From: Sulfobacillus thermosulfidooxidans
Lineage (GTDB): Bacteria > Bacillota > Sulfobacillia > Sulfobacillales > Sulfobacillaceae
DNA: 64,000 nucleotides
NCBI RefSeq assembly: GCF_001280565.1
Contig: NZ_LGRO01000001.1
Location: 2,852,001-2,916,000 of the forward strand
Reading direction: 5' to 3'
In this document: positions 44,680-53,796 of the stretch, in pieces
Layout of the letters: each line of letters starts with the position of its first letter
Position numbering within the stretch: position 1 is the first letter of the stretch
Made by a program: the position numbers and the translations under genes
The notes under the pieces: model-generated
Databases searched by the model: none
What the model was told of the DNA's origin: nothing
The model's input: the letters and a program-made list of their open reading frames with translations, nothing else

Positions 44680-45774
44680 ATGGCCGAATCGAACGCGTCC
44701 GATGTTCTCGCGAAAATTGAAAAAGCCCAAGAAGCGCGACGCAAAAGAGCGGTGTTACGGGAAACTCACGTGACGATGAGTCACGGCAGCGGGGGGAAAG
44801 CCACCCATAATCTGATTGATGCCGTCTTTGCTCAAGCCTTAAGCAACGCCTATTTAGACCGGATGGAAGATAGCGCGGTGATGCCGTGGGATACGTCTTC
44901 TTCGAAGATCGCGTTGACGACCGATACCTATGTAGTGAGCCCGATTAAATTCCCCGGGGGAGACATTGGTTCGTTAGCGGTTCATGGGACTATCAATGAC
45001 TTAGCCATGGCTGGAGCGATGCCTTTGGCATTATCAGCCGGGTTCATATTAGAAGAAGGATTTCCTATTGAAGAATTACGCGACATTGTAAAATCCATGG
45101 CCGAGGCGTCTTTACGGGCCCATGTTCCGATTGTTACCGGAGATACCAAAGTCGTTCCACGCGGTAAAGGGGATGGTATTTACATTAATACCGCTGGAGT
45201 TGGGCGGTTATTGCCTGAGGCTTCTTTGGGCTATGACCGCATTCGGGTAGGCGATAAGGTGATTGTGAGTGGCGATTTGGGAGATCACGGCATTGCGGTC
45301 ATGTTAGCGCGCGAGAGTCTCGATATTGATGCCGACATCACAAGTGATAGCGCACCTCTGCACCACATCGTCTATGACCTCATCACCCATTTAGGATCTT
45401 CTATTCACTGCCTTAAGGATCCGACGAGAGGCGGGTTGGCGACCACATTAAATGAATTGACCCAATCCAGCCGCTTGGCCATAGGACTGCAAGAACGGAC
45501 GATCCCCGTCAAGGACGTGGTCAAAGGCACTTGTGAATTATTAGGTCTCGATCCTTTAACCATCGCTAATGAAGGCAAACTGATTGCGATTGTCGACGCA
45601 CACGTGGCAGATGAGGCATTAGCCATTATCCGTTCTCACGAATCAGGACACCACGCCCAGATTATTGGAGAGGTTTTACCAGAACCCGAGGGCATGGTGT
45701 TTATGCATACCGATATTGGCGGGATGCGTGTCTTAGACATGCTCGTCGGTGATCCCTTACCCCGGATTTGCTAG
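44680..45774 (+). CDS. hypE: Hydrogenase maturation protein HypE
   Basis: 364 residues, GGAGGAGG upstream. PurM-like ATPase with the N-terminal THVTMSHGSGGKATHNLI and VTGDTKVVPRGKGDGIYIN; the C-terminus is the invariant PRIC, whose Cys carries the thiocarbamate dehydrated to thiocyanate. Donor of CN to the HypCD complex, partner of HypF. Stop is 9 bases before hypA. Confidence 0.96.
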   Translation: MAESNASDVLAKIEKAQEARRKRAVLRETHVTMSHGSGGKATHNLIDAVFAQALSNAYLDRMEDSAVMPWDTSSSKIALTTDTYVVSPIKFPGGDIGSLAVHGTINDLAMAGAMPLALSAGFILEEGFPIEELRDIVKSMAEASLRAHVPIVTGDTKVVPRGKGDGIYINTAGVGRLLPEASLGYDRIRVGDKVIVSGDLGDHGIAVMLARESLDIDADITSDSAPLHHIVYDLITHLGSSIHCLKDPTRGGLATTLNELTQSSRLAIGLQERTIPVKDVVKGTCELLGLDPLTIANEGKLIAIVDAHVADEALAIIRSHESGHHAQIIGEVLPEPEGMVFMHTDIGGMRVLDMLVGDPLPRIC

Positions 45775-45783
45775 GAGGACACT

Positions 45784-46176
45784 ATGCACGAATTGTCATT
45801 GGCTATTCCCATTGGCGAATATGTCTTGCAGGAATCACAAGGGCGAAATGTCGAGGAAATTGTTCTGAAGGTGGGGAGACTGAGCGGAATTGTGCCGGAG
45901 GCCTTGGATTTGGCGTTGCAAGTGGTGCTGCAAGCCAGCTGTGCGGAAAAGGCCTGTATTACCTACGAATGGCAAGACGGTGAAGGACAATGCCGTTTTT
46001 GTCATACCCGTTTTTCTATGAAGGACGTCTTAGATGTTTGTCCAGACTGCGGACAAATGGGCGCGAAGATTTTAGCGGGTACCCAAATTCGCTTGATAGG
46101 TCTTCGCTTTGCTCCCCGTCTTGATACATCGCCAGAAGAAACACACACCACCCAAATGACAATCAACAATTCCTGA
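45784..46176 (+). CDS. hypA: Nickel metallochaperone HypA
   Basis: 130 residues, AGGAGG upstream. The N-terminal Met-His-Glu nickel site (MHELSLA) and zinc site CRFCHTRF...CPDCGQ are intact. Longer than usual by a ~15-residue polar tail (TSPEETHTTQMTINNS). Delivers Ni to the large subunit with HypB. Confidence 0.93.
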   Translation: MHELSLAIPIGEYVLQESQGRNVEEIVLKVGRLSGIVPEALDLALQVVLQASCAEKACITYEWQDGEGQCRFCHTRFSMKDVLDVCPDCGQMGAKILAGTQIRLIGLRFAPRLDTSPEETHTTQMTINNS

Positions 46177-46232
46177 TCGCAATAAACCAGGATAAGCAGG
46201 AGGAGAAAGAAAAAACAAGGAGGGTATTGACG

Positions 46233-47045
46233 ATGTGTGCAACATGTGGTTGTGGCAATGATGCGGAACATGTGGGCATTGAAGGTCAGGAACTGACTGC
46301 CCAGCATGAGCATGCTTTTTGGACAGAGGGAAGCTCTCGTCCGACAAATCAGGAAGGGGGAGGGCACGACCATAAAACTCTGGAAATTGATGTGTTATCG
46401 GTTAATAACCAAAATGCCCAGAAAAACCGTCAGGCTTTTCACGCGCATGGTATCACGGCGATTCAAGTGCTCAGTTCGCCGGGATCGGGCAAAACCACTT
46501 TATTAGAGCACACAGTTGGACGTTTGCAGAAAGATCAGATCACCATGGGGGTCTTAGTCGGCGATCAACGAACTGACCAAGATGCCGAACGCCTGCGGCA
46601 AGCGGGATGTGAAGCCAAGCAAATCACCACCGGCAGTGTTTGCCATCTGGATGCCCATATGGTCGCGCATGCGGCTCAGCATCTGAGCTCCTGGCCTGAC
46701 ATTTTGTTTATTGAAAATGTTGGCAACCTCATTTGTCCGGCGCTGTTTGACTTGGGGGAAGATGCTCGCGTTGTGTTATTGAGTGTGACCGAGGGCGAGG
46801 ATAAACCTGTTAAATATGCCGATATGTTTGTCACTGCGGATTTGGTATTGGTCACAAAAGTCGATCTGCTTCCCTATTTAGATGTGTCCTGGGAGCGTTT
46901 TTATCAGGTGATTCAAGAAGTGAACCCGGGAGCGAAGATTCTTCCGATTTCGGTGAAAACGGGTGAGGGAATGGGTGAATGGATAGCGTGGCTTTTATGG
47001 CAAAAAGAGCGAGCGCGCTTGACCCACCCGCTATCAACCCATTAA
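46233..47045 (+). CDS. hypB: GTPase HypB
   Basis: 270 residues from ATG 46233 (AAGGAGGG, 8-base spacing; a TTG two codons earlier is less likely). N-terminal high-affinity metal motif MCATCGCGN, no long His-rich stretch. G-domain: P-loop [49 protein letters not shown]. Binds nickel and couples GTP hydrolysis to its transfer during hydrogenase maturation. Confidence 0.95.
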   Translation: MCATCGCGNDAEHVGIEGQELTAQHEHAFWTEGSSRPTNQEGGGHDHKTLEIDVLSVNNQNAQKNRQAFHAHGITAIQVLSSPGSGKTTLLEHTVGRLQKDQITMGVLVGDQRTDQDAERLRQAGCEAKQITTGSVCHLDAHMVAHAAQHLSSWPDILFIENVGNLICPALFDLGEDARVVLLSVTEGEDKPVKYADMFVTADLVLVTKVDLLPYLDVSWERFYQVIQEVNPGAKILPISVKTGEGMGEWIAWLLWQKERARLTHPLSTH

Positions 47046-47099
47046 TGGGACGTAAATCCCGAGAATCAAATGGCTTACAGATTAGAGGGGGGAGACATA

Positions 47100-48002
47100 A
47101 TGGACGCCATGACGACCCAGTTTGAAGCACTCGTTGAAGCGGTTGACCAACGACTCGAGTCGATAGAAAAGACCTCGGTACCTGGATTTCGTCAGCAGGT
47201 TGGTGAATTGGTGAATGATTTACTAGAAATGTACCGCATGGGATTCGAGCAAGTGATGTATTACGCCCGCTCGTATCCTGACCTGCCACAAAAATTCGCC
47301 GACGATCCCGTGTTAGGACCCTTGTTGATGATTCATAATATGCATCCACTGTCTTTTGAAGAGCGGGTTCACAAAGCTTTAGATAACGTGCGACCTTATT
47401 TAAAGACGCATGACGGCAATGTGCGATTACTTTCGGTGGAACAAGGCATTGTGAAACTCGCCTTAGAAGGGCATTGCCACGGGTGCCCGTCATCGAGGGT
47501 CACGATTAAGACAGCTATTGAACAAGAATTGATGCGCTGGGCTCCCGATATGTTAGACCTCATAGTCGAAGGGGAGGACAATGTCCTAAGCATTGATCCG
47601 GATGATGCCCGGCGGGTGGTGATTCCATTAAGCGCAGTGCAAGGAGTAACAACCGAGAATAAACGGCCCAAAGGATGGTTTCAATTAGACAACATTACCA
47701 GCTTGTTGCCCGGGCAAACGCATAAGAGCCAATTAGAGGACCATCCTCTCATTATTGCCCGTCTTGGCGACGAGTTCTTTGCCTATCACGATTTCTGTCC
47801 CCAGTGTCACCGTCTGAATGTGTTGGTTCTCATCACGAATGATGATCTATCCGCCAGTATTTTAGAATGCCAGTCGTGTCAAACGCAGTATGAGCCGAAA
47901 AAGGCAGGGCGCGCCGTGTCCCAAGCGTCGCTGCATCTAGAGCCATTGCCGCTTTTGCTTGAAGGACATACCGCGCGCATTGCCATACCTGTAGCCGAAT
48001 AG
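47100..48002 (+). CDS. NifU-like Fe-S protein with C-terminal double-CxxC domain
   Basis: 300 residues from ATG 47100 (AGGGGGGAG, 6-base spacing). An N-terminal helical part (~1-90), then a NifU C-terminal domain (VRPYLKTHDGNVRLLSVE, HCHGCPSSRVTI with CxxC), then a region around 220-280 with CPQCH and CQSC spaced as in a Rieske-like or zinc-ribbon fold (FAYHDFCPQCHRLNV, LECQSCQTQYE). Because ligands are CxxC pairs rather than CxH/CxxH, a classic 2Fe-2S Rieske centre is unlikely. Probably an Fe-S assembly or electron-transfer accessory for the hydrogenase. Confidence 0.82.
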   Translation: MDAMTTQFEALVEAVDQRLESIEKTSVPGFRQQVGELVNDLLEMYRMGFEQVMYYARSYPDLPQKFADDPVLGPLLMIHNMHPLSFEERVHKALDNVRPYLKTHDGNVRLLSVEQGIVKLALEGHCHGCPSSRVTIKTAIEQELMRWAPDMLDLIVEGEDNVLSIDPDDARRVVIPLSAVQGVTTENKRPKGWFQLDNITSLLPGQTHKSQLEDHPLIIARLGDEFFAYHDFCPQCHRLNVLVLITNDDLSASILECQSCQTQYEPKKAGRAVSQASLHLEPLPLLLEGHTARIAIPVAE

Positions 48003-48014
48003 GGAGGAAATGAT

Positions 48015-48635
48015 ATGGGACGATCGATTTTGCGTGTGAAAAATTGGGTGCGCGAAGAGCCGGTTAAGGGAGAGGATGAGGTTTGTGAAGTGTGCAATCG
48101 TCTGATTCCTGCTCACGACCACCGCCATTTATTGCGTTTACAAACGGCTCAAGTGGTTTGTGCGTGCCCACACTGTGCTCTTCTCTTTGATGCACCGGGG
48201 CAAAATCAGTATCAAACCATCCCCACTCGGATCAAGAAACTGGATAGGGCGATATTGGGTCAGGATTTTTGGGATGTTATGAAGGTTCCCGTGCATCTCG
48301 TGGGTATCATTAAACGGCGCGGGGGCCAAGCGGAGATTTTCTATCCAAGTCCGGCAGGCGCCGTCAGTGGCGGCCCCATTTCTCAAGGGTTTCTAACACC
48401 TTCCTTGCAACAGGCTTTGGGCTCTGTGAGCGATGAGGTTGAAGTCCTGCTGATCGCGGATCTTGCCGGAATGAGTGAAGGATTCCTTATCCCATTGGAC
48501 CGGTTTTATGAACTCATTGGGCTGCTCCGGCTAAGTTGGCAAGGCCTTTCCGGAGGAAATGAGGTGTCCCGCCGTATTCACCAATTCTTTGACCAATTGG
48601 CCCAACAGGCAGGAACCCGAGGAGGTCTAGTATGA
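48015..48635 (+). CDS. DUF5947-like protein, hydrogenase accessory
   Basis: 206 residues, GGGAGG upstream. N-terminal CEVCNRLIPAHDHRHLL with a second pair CACPHCALLF suggests a metal or Fe-S site of four Cys, followed by an alpha/beta domain (VPVHLVGIIKRRGGQAEIFY). It matches what I recall as DUF5947, found in group 1h hydrogenase clusters next to DUF6084. Function unassigned. Overlaps the next gene by 4 bases. Confidence 0.7.
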   Translation: MGRSILRVKNWVREEPVKGEDEVCEVCNRLIPAHDHRHLLRLQTAQVVCACPHCALLFDAPGQNQYQTIPTRIKKLDRAILGQDFWDVMKVPVHLVGIIKRRGGQAEIFYPSPAGAVSGGPISQGFLTPSLQQALGSVSDEVEVLLIADLAGMSEGFLIPLDRFYELIGLLRLSWQGLSGGNEVSRRIHQFFDQLAQQAGTRGGLV

Positions 48636-49282
48636 CGGAATCGGTTCAATTTGCCATTGATGGCGTATCATTGGTCCGCAATGCGGCGATGCCGACGCTA
48701 CAATTTCTGATTAATATTCGAACCACACCACCTGTTAATCATGTGCACGCGATGATCTTGCGCGTGCAAATACAAATCGCCCCGAGGGGCAGATCCTATT
48801 CCGAATTTGTGCAAAATCGCTTGCTGGATGTTTTTGGCACGCCCGAGAGATGGCATGAAACCATGCATAATTTTTTGTGGGCGCAATCTTCTTTGTCTGT
48901 TCCGCGCTTTGAACATCAAACCACCATCGAGTTGCCCGTTGTGTGTACCTATGATTTTGATGTGTTAGCCGTGAAATACTTACAGTCTTTGGATACCGGG
49001 ATGATTCCCATGGAATTTTTGTTTAGCGGGACGTTATTTTATCACGATGCCCAGCTGGGGGTGCAAGTGCAGCCCATTTCCTGGAATTGTGAAGCCGCTT
49101 TCCAATTACCGGTGACCATTTGGCGCGAACTCATGGCTGCTTATTATCCTCATCAGGCATGGATTCGGATTGATCAAGATCTTTTTGATCGGCTTAATCT
49201 ATTCCGCAGCCAACATGAAGTGTCCACATGGGATGATGCCTTAAGGTTACTGCTTGACCGAGAAACGGAAAGGAGATCTTAA
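48632..49282 (+). CDS. DUF6084-like protein, hydrogenase accessory
   Basis: 216 residues, ATGA overlap with the gene before. Recognisable by LRVQIQIAPRGRSYSEF, FGTPERWHETMHNFLWAQSS, ELPVVCTYDFDVLAVKYLQS, FLFSGTLFYHD and the final STWDDALRLLLDRE. This pattern agrees with DUF6084 of actinobacterial hydrogenase operons. Mostly beta-sheet by appearance; no catalytic motif. Role in assembly or electron transfer is inferred from conserved context only. Confidence 0.72.
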   Translation: MTESVQFAIDGVSLVRNAAMPTLQFLINIRTTPPVNHVHAMILRVQIQIAPRGRSYSEFVQNRLLDVFGTPERWHETMHNFLWAQSSLSVPRFEHQTTIELPVVCTYDFDVLAVKYLQSLDTGMIPMEFLFSGTLFYHDAQLGVQVQPISWNCEAAFQLPVTIWRELMAAYYPHQAWIRIDQDLFDRLNLFRSQHEVSTWDDALRLLLDRETERRS

Positions 49283-49286
49283 GTTC

Positions 49287-50267
49287 ATGAACTTATGGCA
49301 AAACACCGAAAAAATTGCTGATGCCGTGCTTTATGAAGGATATGCCTTATATCCCTATAGGCCCAGTGCCATCAAAAATCAACAGCGATGGACATTTGGA
49401 CGCATTGTTCCCGAGATTTATCACCAACGAACTCAGTCGACAGATCCCTGGTTTCGCCGGGCCACAACCTTATTACAAGCCTCCTCTTTAGCCATCACCG
49501 TGCGTTTACGCTTTTTGCAAATTGCTGAGCCGCCGCTTTCGCCAAGTTTCCCGTCCGTGCCCTGGCAACAAGCGTTGCCACGAGATTTTACCTGGACTAT
49601 TACCTCATTGCCGTGGGCCAAAACGATGGAGATCCCCTCGTCATTGGAGGAGGCGGGCGATGTGAAAAATATCGTTTTTCGCGTCGAAATTGATGGAGAT
49701 CTGTTCCGTAGCGACCCAGAGCCCGTATGGATTTTGACCACAACAATTCGCAATGTGACACCAGATATTTCGGCATTTGATGAAGCTTCAGCCCTACGGC
49801 ACTCCCTGATTGCGACGCACTGGCTTTTATCGACCGATACGGGCAAATGGATTTCATTGCTCGATCCCCCGAGCTTTCTGGAAGACACAGTGGGGGCATT
49901 AACGCAAGAGGGGGTGTGGCCCGTGTTGGCCGGTGATCAGCAAGATGGAAAAATTTGCTTGGTCTCGCCAATTATTTTGTACGATTATCCCACGATAGCA
50001 GAAAACAGTCCCGGAGATTTCTTTGATGGTGCGGAAATTGATGAAATGCTGGCACTGCGGATCATGACTTTAACCGACGAAGAAAAAAAGGAAGCAATGC
50101 GTGCCGATCCGAAAGTTCAGGCGTTATTGGAGCGTACCCAAAATCTCTCCCGTGATGATCTTTACCAATTACATGGTATGGCCTACCGCGTATCACCAAA
50201 CTCGTCCACCCCGTCTTGTGAGATAGGCGGGAAGATGAGGGATAAGGAGAATAGCCATGATGAGTGA
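49287..50267 (+). CDS. Uncharacterised hydrogenase-cluster protein
   Basis: 326 residues from ATG 49287 (AGGAGA upstream). N-terminus ADAVLYEGYALYPYRPSAIK and C-terminal half LVSPIILYDYPTIAENSPGD, FFDGAEIDEMLALRI are strongly conserved-looking blocks that I associate with hypothetical proteins of group 1h hydrogenase loci. No known domain or membrane segment is visible. The end overlaps the next gene by 11 bases. Confidence 0.75.
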   Translation: MNLWQNTEKIADAVLYEGYALYPYRPSAIKNQQRWTFGRIVPEIYHQRTQSTDPWFRRATTLLQASSLAITVRLRFLQIAEPPLSPSFPSVPWQQALPRDFTWTITSLPWAKTMEIPSSLEEAGDVKNIVFRVEIDGDLFRSDPEPVWILTTTIRNVTPDISAFDEASALRHSLIATHWLLSTDTGKWISLLDPPSFLEDTVGALTQEGVWPVLAGDQQDGKICLVSPIILYDYPTIAENSPGDFFDGAEIDEMLALRIMTLTDEEKKEAMRADPKVQALLERTQNLSRDDLYQLHGMAYRVSPNSSTPSCEIGGKMRDKENSHDE

Positions 50268-50574
50268 AAGAGATGAAGCGTCAAATCCCTTTGATTTTTG
50301 GCAAGATGCCAAAGAGGCTCCTATCAAGGCTTTCTTAGACGGTCGAGCACTTCATCCCGGAGCGCACGTTCTGCTCCATCCCAAAAAGCATCAGGATATT
50401 TTTGATGCCGTGCTGGCGGGCAAGCTGGCGACGGTGGAGTCTATTCAAGAGGACTGGGAAGGGCGTATTTATGTCGTTGTCACCGTCGACGAAGATCCTG
50501 GCCGTGATTTGGGTCAAGAACAATTGGTGGGGCACCGTTTCTTCTTTGATTTGGATGAGGTGTCGTGGCCATGA
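50257..50574 (+). CDS. Uncharacterised 105-aa hydrogenase-cluster protein
   Basis: 105 residues, ATGATG start behind AAGGAGA and overlapping the preceding gene. The core GAHVLLHPKKHQDIFDAVLA, GKLATVESIQEDWEGRIYVV, VDEDPGRDLGQ and HRFFFDLDEV is compact and beta-rich, like small proteins encoded just before the hydrogenase protease in related clusters. Function unknown. Overlaps the protease gene by 4 bases. Confidence 0.75.
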   Translation: MMSERDEASNPFDFWQDAKEAPIKAFLDGRALHPGAHVLLHPKKHQDIFDAVLAGKLATVESIQEDWEGRIYVVVTVDEDPGRDLGQEQLVGHRFFFDLDEVSWP

Positions 50575-51071
50575 CCCCTTCTATGGAACCGGCCATTTTG
50601 GTTGCCGGGATTGGGAATATTTTTTTAGGCGATGACGGATTTGGAGTCGAAGTCATCAGACGTTTGATTGGGCGACCCTCTCTCATGCCGATGTTGGTAT
50701 TTCAGGATTTTGGTATTCGCAGTGTCGATCTCGTCTATGCCTTGCATAAACCTTGGAAAGCCGTGATTTTGGTGGATGCGTATGCTCATGGAGAGAAACC
50801 GGGACATTTACAAGTTATTCATATCACCGAGGAGGATATTCCCACGTCAGCTCCGGTGATGGATGGTCATAGTCTTAATCCCTTAATCGTCCTGGTCATG
50901 GCAAAACAGCAAGTTCCTGATCTTCCTCCCGTTTATCTCGTGGGTTGTCAACCCCTGACATTTGGCCCTGAAGAAGGGTTGATGGAGCTTAGTGCTCCGG
51001 TTGAGGCGGCAATAGAGGGGGCGTGCCATCTCATTACCACCTTAGGACATCAATTGGCACAAGAAGAATAA
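50571..51071 (+). CDS. Hydrogenase maturation endopeptidase
   Basis: 166 residues from ATG 50571 (ATGA overlap with previous stop). Family motif VAGIGNIFLGDDGFGVEVI with the nickel-sensing acidic residue, VDAYAHG, and the later MDGHSLNPLIVL with a conserved His. It cleaves the C-terminal extension of the large subunit after Ni insertion, closing the active site. Of the HycI/HupD/HoxW type. Confidence 0.9.
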   Translation: MTPSMEPAILVAGIGNIFLGDDGFGVEVIRRLIGRPSLMPMLVFQDFGIRSVDLVYALHKPWKAVILVDAYAHGEKPGHLQVIHITEEDIPTSAPVMDGHSLNPLIVLVMAKQQVPDLPPVYLVGCQPLTFGPEEGLMELSAPVEAAIEGACHLITTLGHQLAQEE

Positions 51072-51141
51072 GACCTGTTAGGAGAAGATGCAGCCAGGTC
51101 ATTTCGGTAATTTTTAATCATTCGAATAGGAGGAATAGAAG

Positions 51142-52260
51142 ATGAAAGAATCCGCATCGACTTGGCAGGATGTAGCCACTGTGGAAAAGGCTGAGTTAGT
51201 GGATATGGCCCAAAATATTTTTGAAAGTTTGGTCCATGCCATCGATGATTTAGGAGGACACCAGCTCGCGCAAAATGTTAAGGAATTTGCCGGGGTCCTC
51301 GAGCAACAAATGACCCAGGGGAATTTCCCCTTAGCAGGGACCACGACGTTGATTGGGGAAATGTGGCAAAGTTTGTCGCCGCGTTTGGGAGATTGGGCGA
51401 AGGGAATATTGGGTTCTCAAGGATTTCAGGATATTTTAAATCTCATTGCTTCCGGCCAATTATCCTCCGATCTGTTGGCTCAAATTGCTAAAATGTCTGA
51501 CAACAAGCAAGTTGCCGCTTTCCTTCGTAATTTATCCATGCAGGTGAGCCCATGGCAAGATAAGATGGTCGATCAAATTGTGCAATGGGCGCAAAGTGAA
51601 CATGTGATGAATGCCGTCCTGCTTTTAGCCCGGGCCGAGTCTTTGATGCAGCTGGTATTGAGCCAAGAAGTCATGGCTTTGGCGGAACAAGTCAAACAGG
51701 CCACCCCCGCACTTTTACGACTGACCGAATTGTTATCCCAAAAAGAATTTGCGGAAGTGGTGGAATTTAGCCAACGGGCCATGAAAAACCCTAAACTTCT
51801 GACCCTGCTTGAAACTTTGGAAAATCATATCGATACCGCCAATCAATTACTGAATTATCTCAGCCGGTTTGAAGAACGGGGAGGTTTGCAAGTTATCGAA
51901 CGGATTATGGATGCGTTTTCGGGTGATGACGTCAATGTGGAGACGTTAGCGAAATTGCCAGCTATTACGAATAAGGGCATTGAGTTTGCGGATTGGGCTT
52001 TGAACAGCGGATTACCGGAACTGACCCAAAATATGTTACTCGCTATCGACGTCAGTTTAGCCGAAGCCAAAAAAGACACCACCAAATATGGTGCGATGCG
52101 TCTAGTCGGGGCCTTAAAAGATCCGGCCATTCAAGACGGCATTAAAGTGGGAATGGCGTTTTTACGCCATTTACCCAATATTTTAACGCTGCCGCCAAAA
52201 TCACAACCAAAAGCGGATACTCATACGTCAGAACATGAAGTTGCCGCGACGGAAATTTAA
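51142..52260 (+). CDS. DUF1641-domain helical protein
   Basis: 372 residues, AGGAGG upstream. Almost wholly helical with repeated leucine-rich segments; the C-terminal TTKYGAMRLVGALKDPAIQD then GIKVGMAFLRHL is the DUF1641 signature, a domain often found beside formate dehydrogenases and hydrogenases. Probably a structural or membrane-interaction partner. Last gene of the hydrogenase operon; no terminator was seen before the next permease. Confidence 0.8.
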   Translation: MKESASTWQDVATVEKAELVDMAQNIFESLVHAIDDLGGHQLAQNVKEFAGVLEQQMTQGNFPLAGTTTLIGEMWQSLSPRLGDWAKGILGSQGFQDILNLIASGQLSSDLLAQIAKMSDNKQVAAFLRNLSMQVSPWQDKMVDQIVQWAQSEHVMNAVLLLARAESLMQLVLSQEVMALAEQVKQATPALLRLTELLSQKEFAEVVEFSQRAMKNPKLLTLLETLENHIDTANQLLNYLSRFEERGGLQVIERIMDAFSGDDVNVETLAKLPAITNKGIEFADWALNSGLPELTQNMLLAIDVSLAEAKKDTTKYGAMRLVGALKDPAIQDGIKVGMAFLRHLPNILTLPPKSQPKADTHTSEHEVAATEI

Positions 52261-52322
52261 TCGCCGAAATGGGGTCACGATGACAAAATAAGAGGATAAC
52301 AAGGGAGATTTTACGGGGGAAG

Positions 52323-53774
52323 ATGGCAAAAAGAGTGGGCTTATTGAAAAAATCAACGCGCCCTGCCGTGTGGGGATTAACCCTTCCTGATCTATCAAGC
52401 TTGTCTATATCCAGTGTGGCGCCGCTATTTAGTATGGCGGCAGCCGGTCAGTTGTTGGTTCAACTCGCAGGGGCCGAGGTGCTTTGGGCCATTTTCGCTG
52501 TCGCCATTCCCTTTGTTTTTAGTTCCTGGATTTTTCGCCTCTTGAACCATCATTTTCCCAACGCCGGGGCTTCCTATCATTGGTCAAGGCGGGTCTTAGG
52601 GAGACGAGTTTCGCAATTCCAATCCTGGATTTTGATGATGGCCTATTTTTGGTCCATCCCGCCTATCATGATTCCAGCTGCTGAACAAAGCCTCAGTTTA
52701 TTGGGAATTGCGCGGCCCGGCGCATGGGATGTGGTGGGTTTTAGCCTTTTATGGATCAGTTTTGCCGCTACTGTTCTGCTTTTGGGAAGCCGGGTTACAG
52801 CACGCGTTACGCAAATGTTTTTGTTGGCTGAAGTGCTCGGTGTGACGGCAATGATGGTGATAGGCCTTGGGCATTGGCACCCGGTGATCATGACCCCCGC
52901 CGACAATACGGCTCATTTGAGCGTCAGATGGCAACACATCGTCATTGCCATGGTGGTGGCGGCAACCATTGTCGATGGCTGGGAAATCGATAGTTATGCG
53001 GCCGAAGAGGCGACAAAACCTCGGATTACGCCAGGGACGGGGGGAATCATTGGGGCCTTGATGGTGTTAGCCTATTATGGACTATCATGGTCAGTGATGT
53101 TGCATAATGTGCCTCTCTTTGTCCTCGAAAGCCATCGGGATGTATTGATGACGTGGGCCCAAATGGTGATTCCCTCTGTGCAAAGATGGGCCTTAATCCC
53201 CATTTTGGCATCCACTGCTGGATCACTATGGTTAACAACCTTTATTTTGTCCCGGGCTTTATTCGCGATGGGGCGAGATCATATCTTGCCCTCCGTATTG
53301 ACGCGGTTCAACCGCTTTAAGGCACCGATTTGGGCCGTCATCACTCCTTCTTTTGTGGCGTTTGGGATTGTCTGTGTGAATTTGCTATGGACGTCGATCA
53401 CCAGCTGGTTCAACTTGGTTTTAAGTTCAGCGGGGTTTTTCTTAGTTTTGGAATTTCTTTTTGACAGTATTACCGCATCGGTGTTCTTAAGCCGGCAACA
53501 TAGGATGAGTTTGCCCCACGGTTTCGATGGGCATCAGCACCGCTTTCTTCAAATCATTTCTTGGATAACGTCCCTATGGTTACTGACGATGACCGGCTTT
53601 TTCTTAATATATGGAGGGCAAGTCATTGGCAAAGGGATGGATGGCGTCGTGGGAACCCTCCTTTTAGCTGGGCTTGTATTCGTGCTGATTCAAAGAAAAC
53701 ATGAGGGCTTAGAAACTCTGTTCATTTTTGAGCCCGAAACGGTGATGATGAAAACCTCGTCTCCCAAACAATAG
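52323..53774 (+). CDS. APC-superfamily amino-acid permease
   Basis: 483 residues. About twelve membrane segments with the opening WGLTLPDLSSLSISSVAPLF and the FPNAGASYHWSRRVLG loop typical of APC transporters (GASYxW). Substrate, probably an amino acid or polyamine, cannot be told. Only 62 bases after the DUF1641 gene, so it may be cotranscribed with the hydrogenase operon by read-through rather than by function. Confidence 0.85.
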   Translation: MAKRVGLLKKSTRPAVWGLTLPDLSSLSISSVAPLFSMAAAGQLLVQLAGAEVLWAIFAVAIPFVFSSWIFRLLNHHFPNAGASYHWSRRVLGRRVSQFQSWILMMAYFWSIPPIMIPAAEQSLSLLGIARPGAWDVVGFSLLWISFAATVLLLGSRVTARVTQMFLLAEVLGVTAMMVIGLGHWHPVIMTPADNTAHLSVRWQHIVIAMVVAATIVDGWEIDSYAAEEATKPRITPGTGGIIGALMVLAYYGLSWSVMLHNVPLFVLESHRDVLMTWAQMVIPSVQRWALIPILASTAGSLWLTTFILSRALFAMGRDHILPSVLTRFNRFKAPIWAVITPSFVAFGIVCVNLLWTSITSWFNLVLSSAGFFLVLEFLFDSITASVFLSRQHRMSLPHGFDGHQHRFLQIISWITSLWLLTMTGFFLIYGGQVIGKGMDGVVGTLLLAGLVFVLIQRKHEGLETLFIFEPETVMMKTSSPKQ

Positions 53775-53796
53775 ATCGAGGATTTTCCCTCTCATA

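Noticed and set aside
47760-47930. True Rieske centre in the NifU-like protein
   Set aside because: The ligand pairs are CxxC and CxxC, not CxH and CxxH; a classical Rieske cluster needs two His.
49433-49971. Long minus-strand ORFs inside the hydrogenase operon
   Set aside because: They overlap clearly coding plus-strand genes and lack any recognisable domain.
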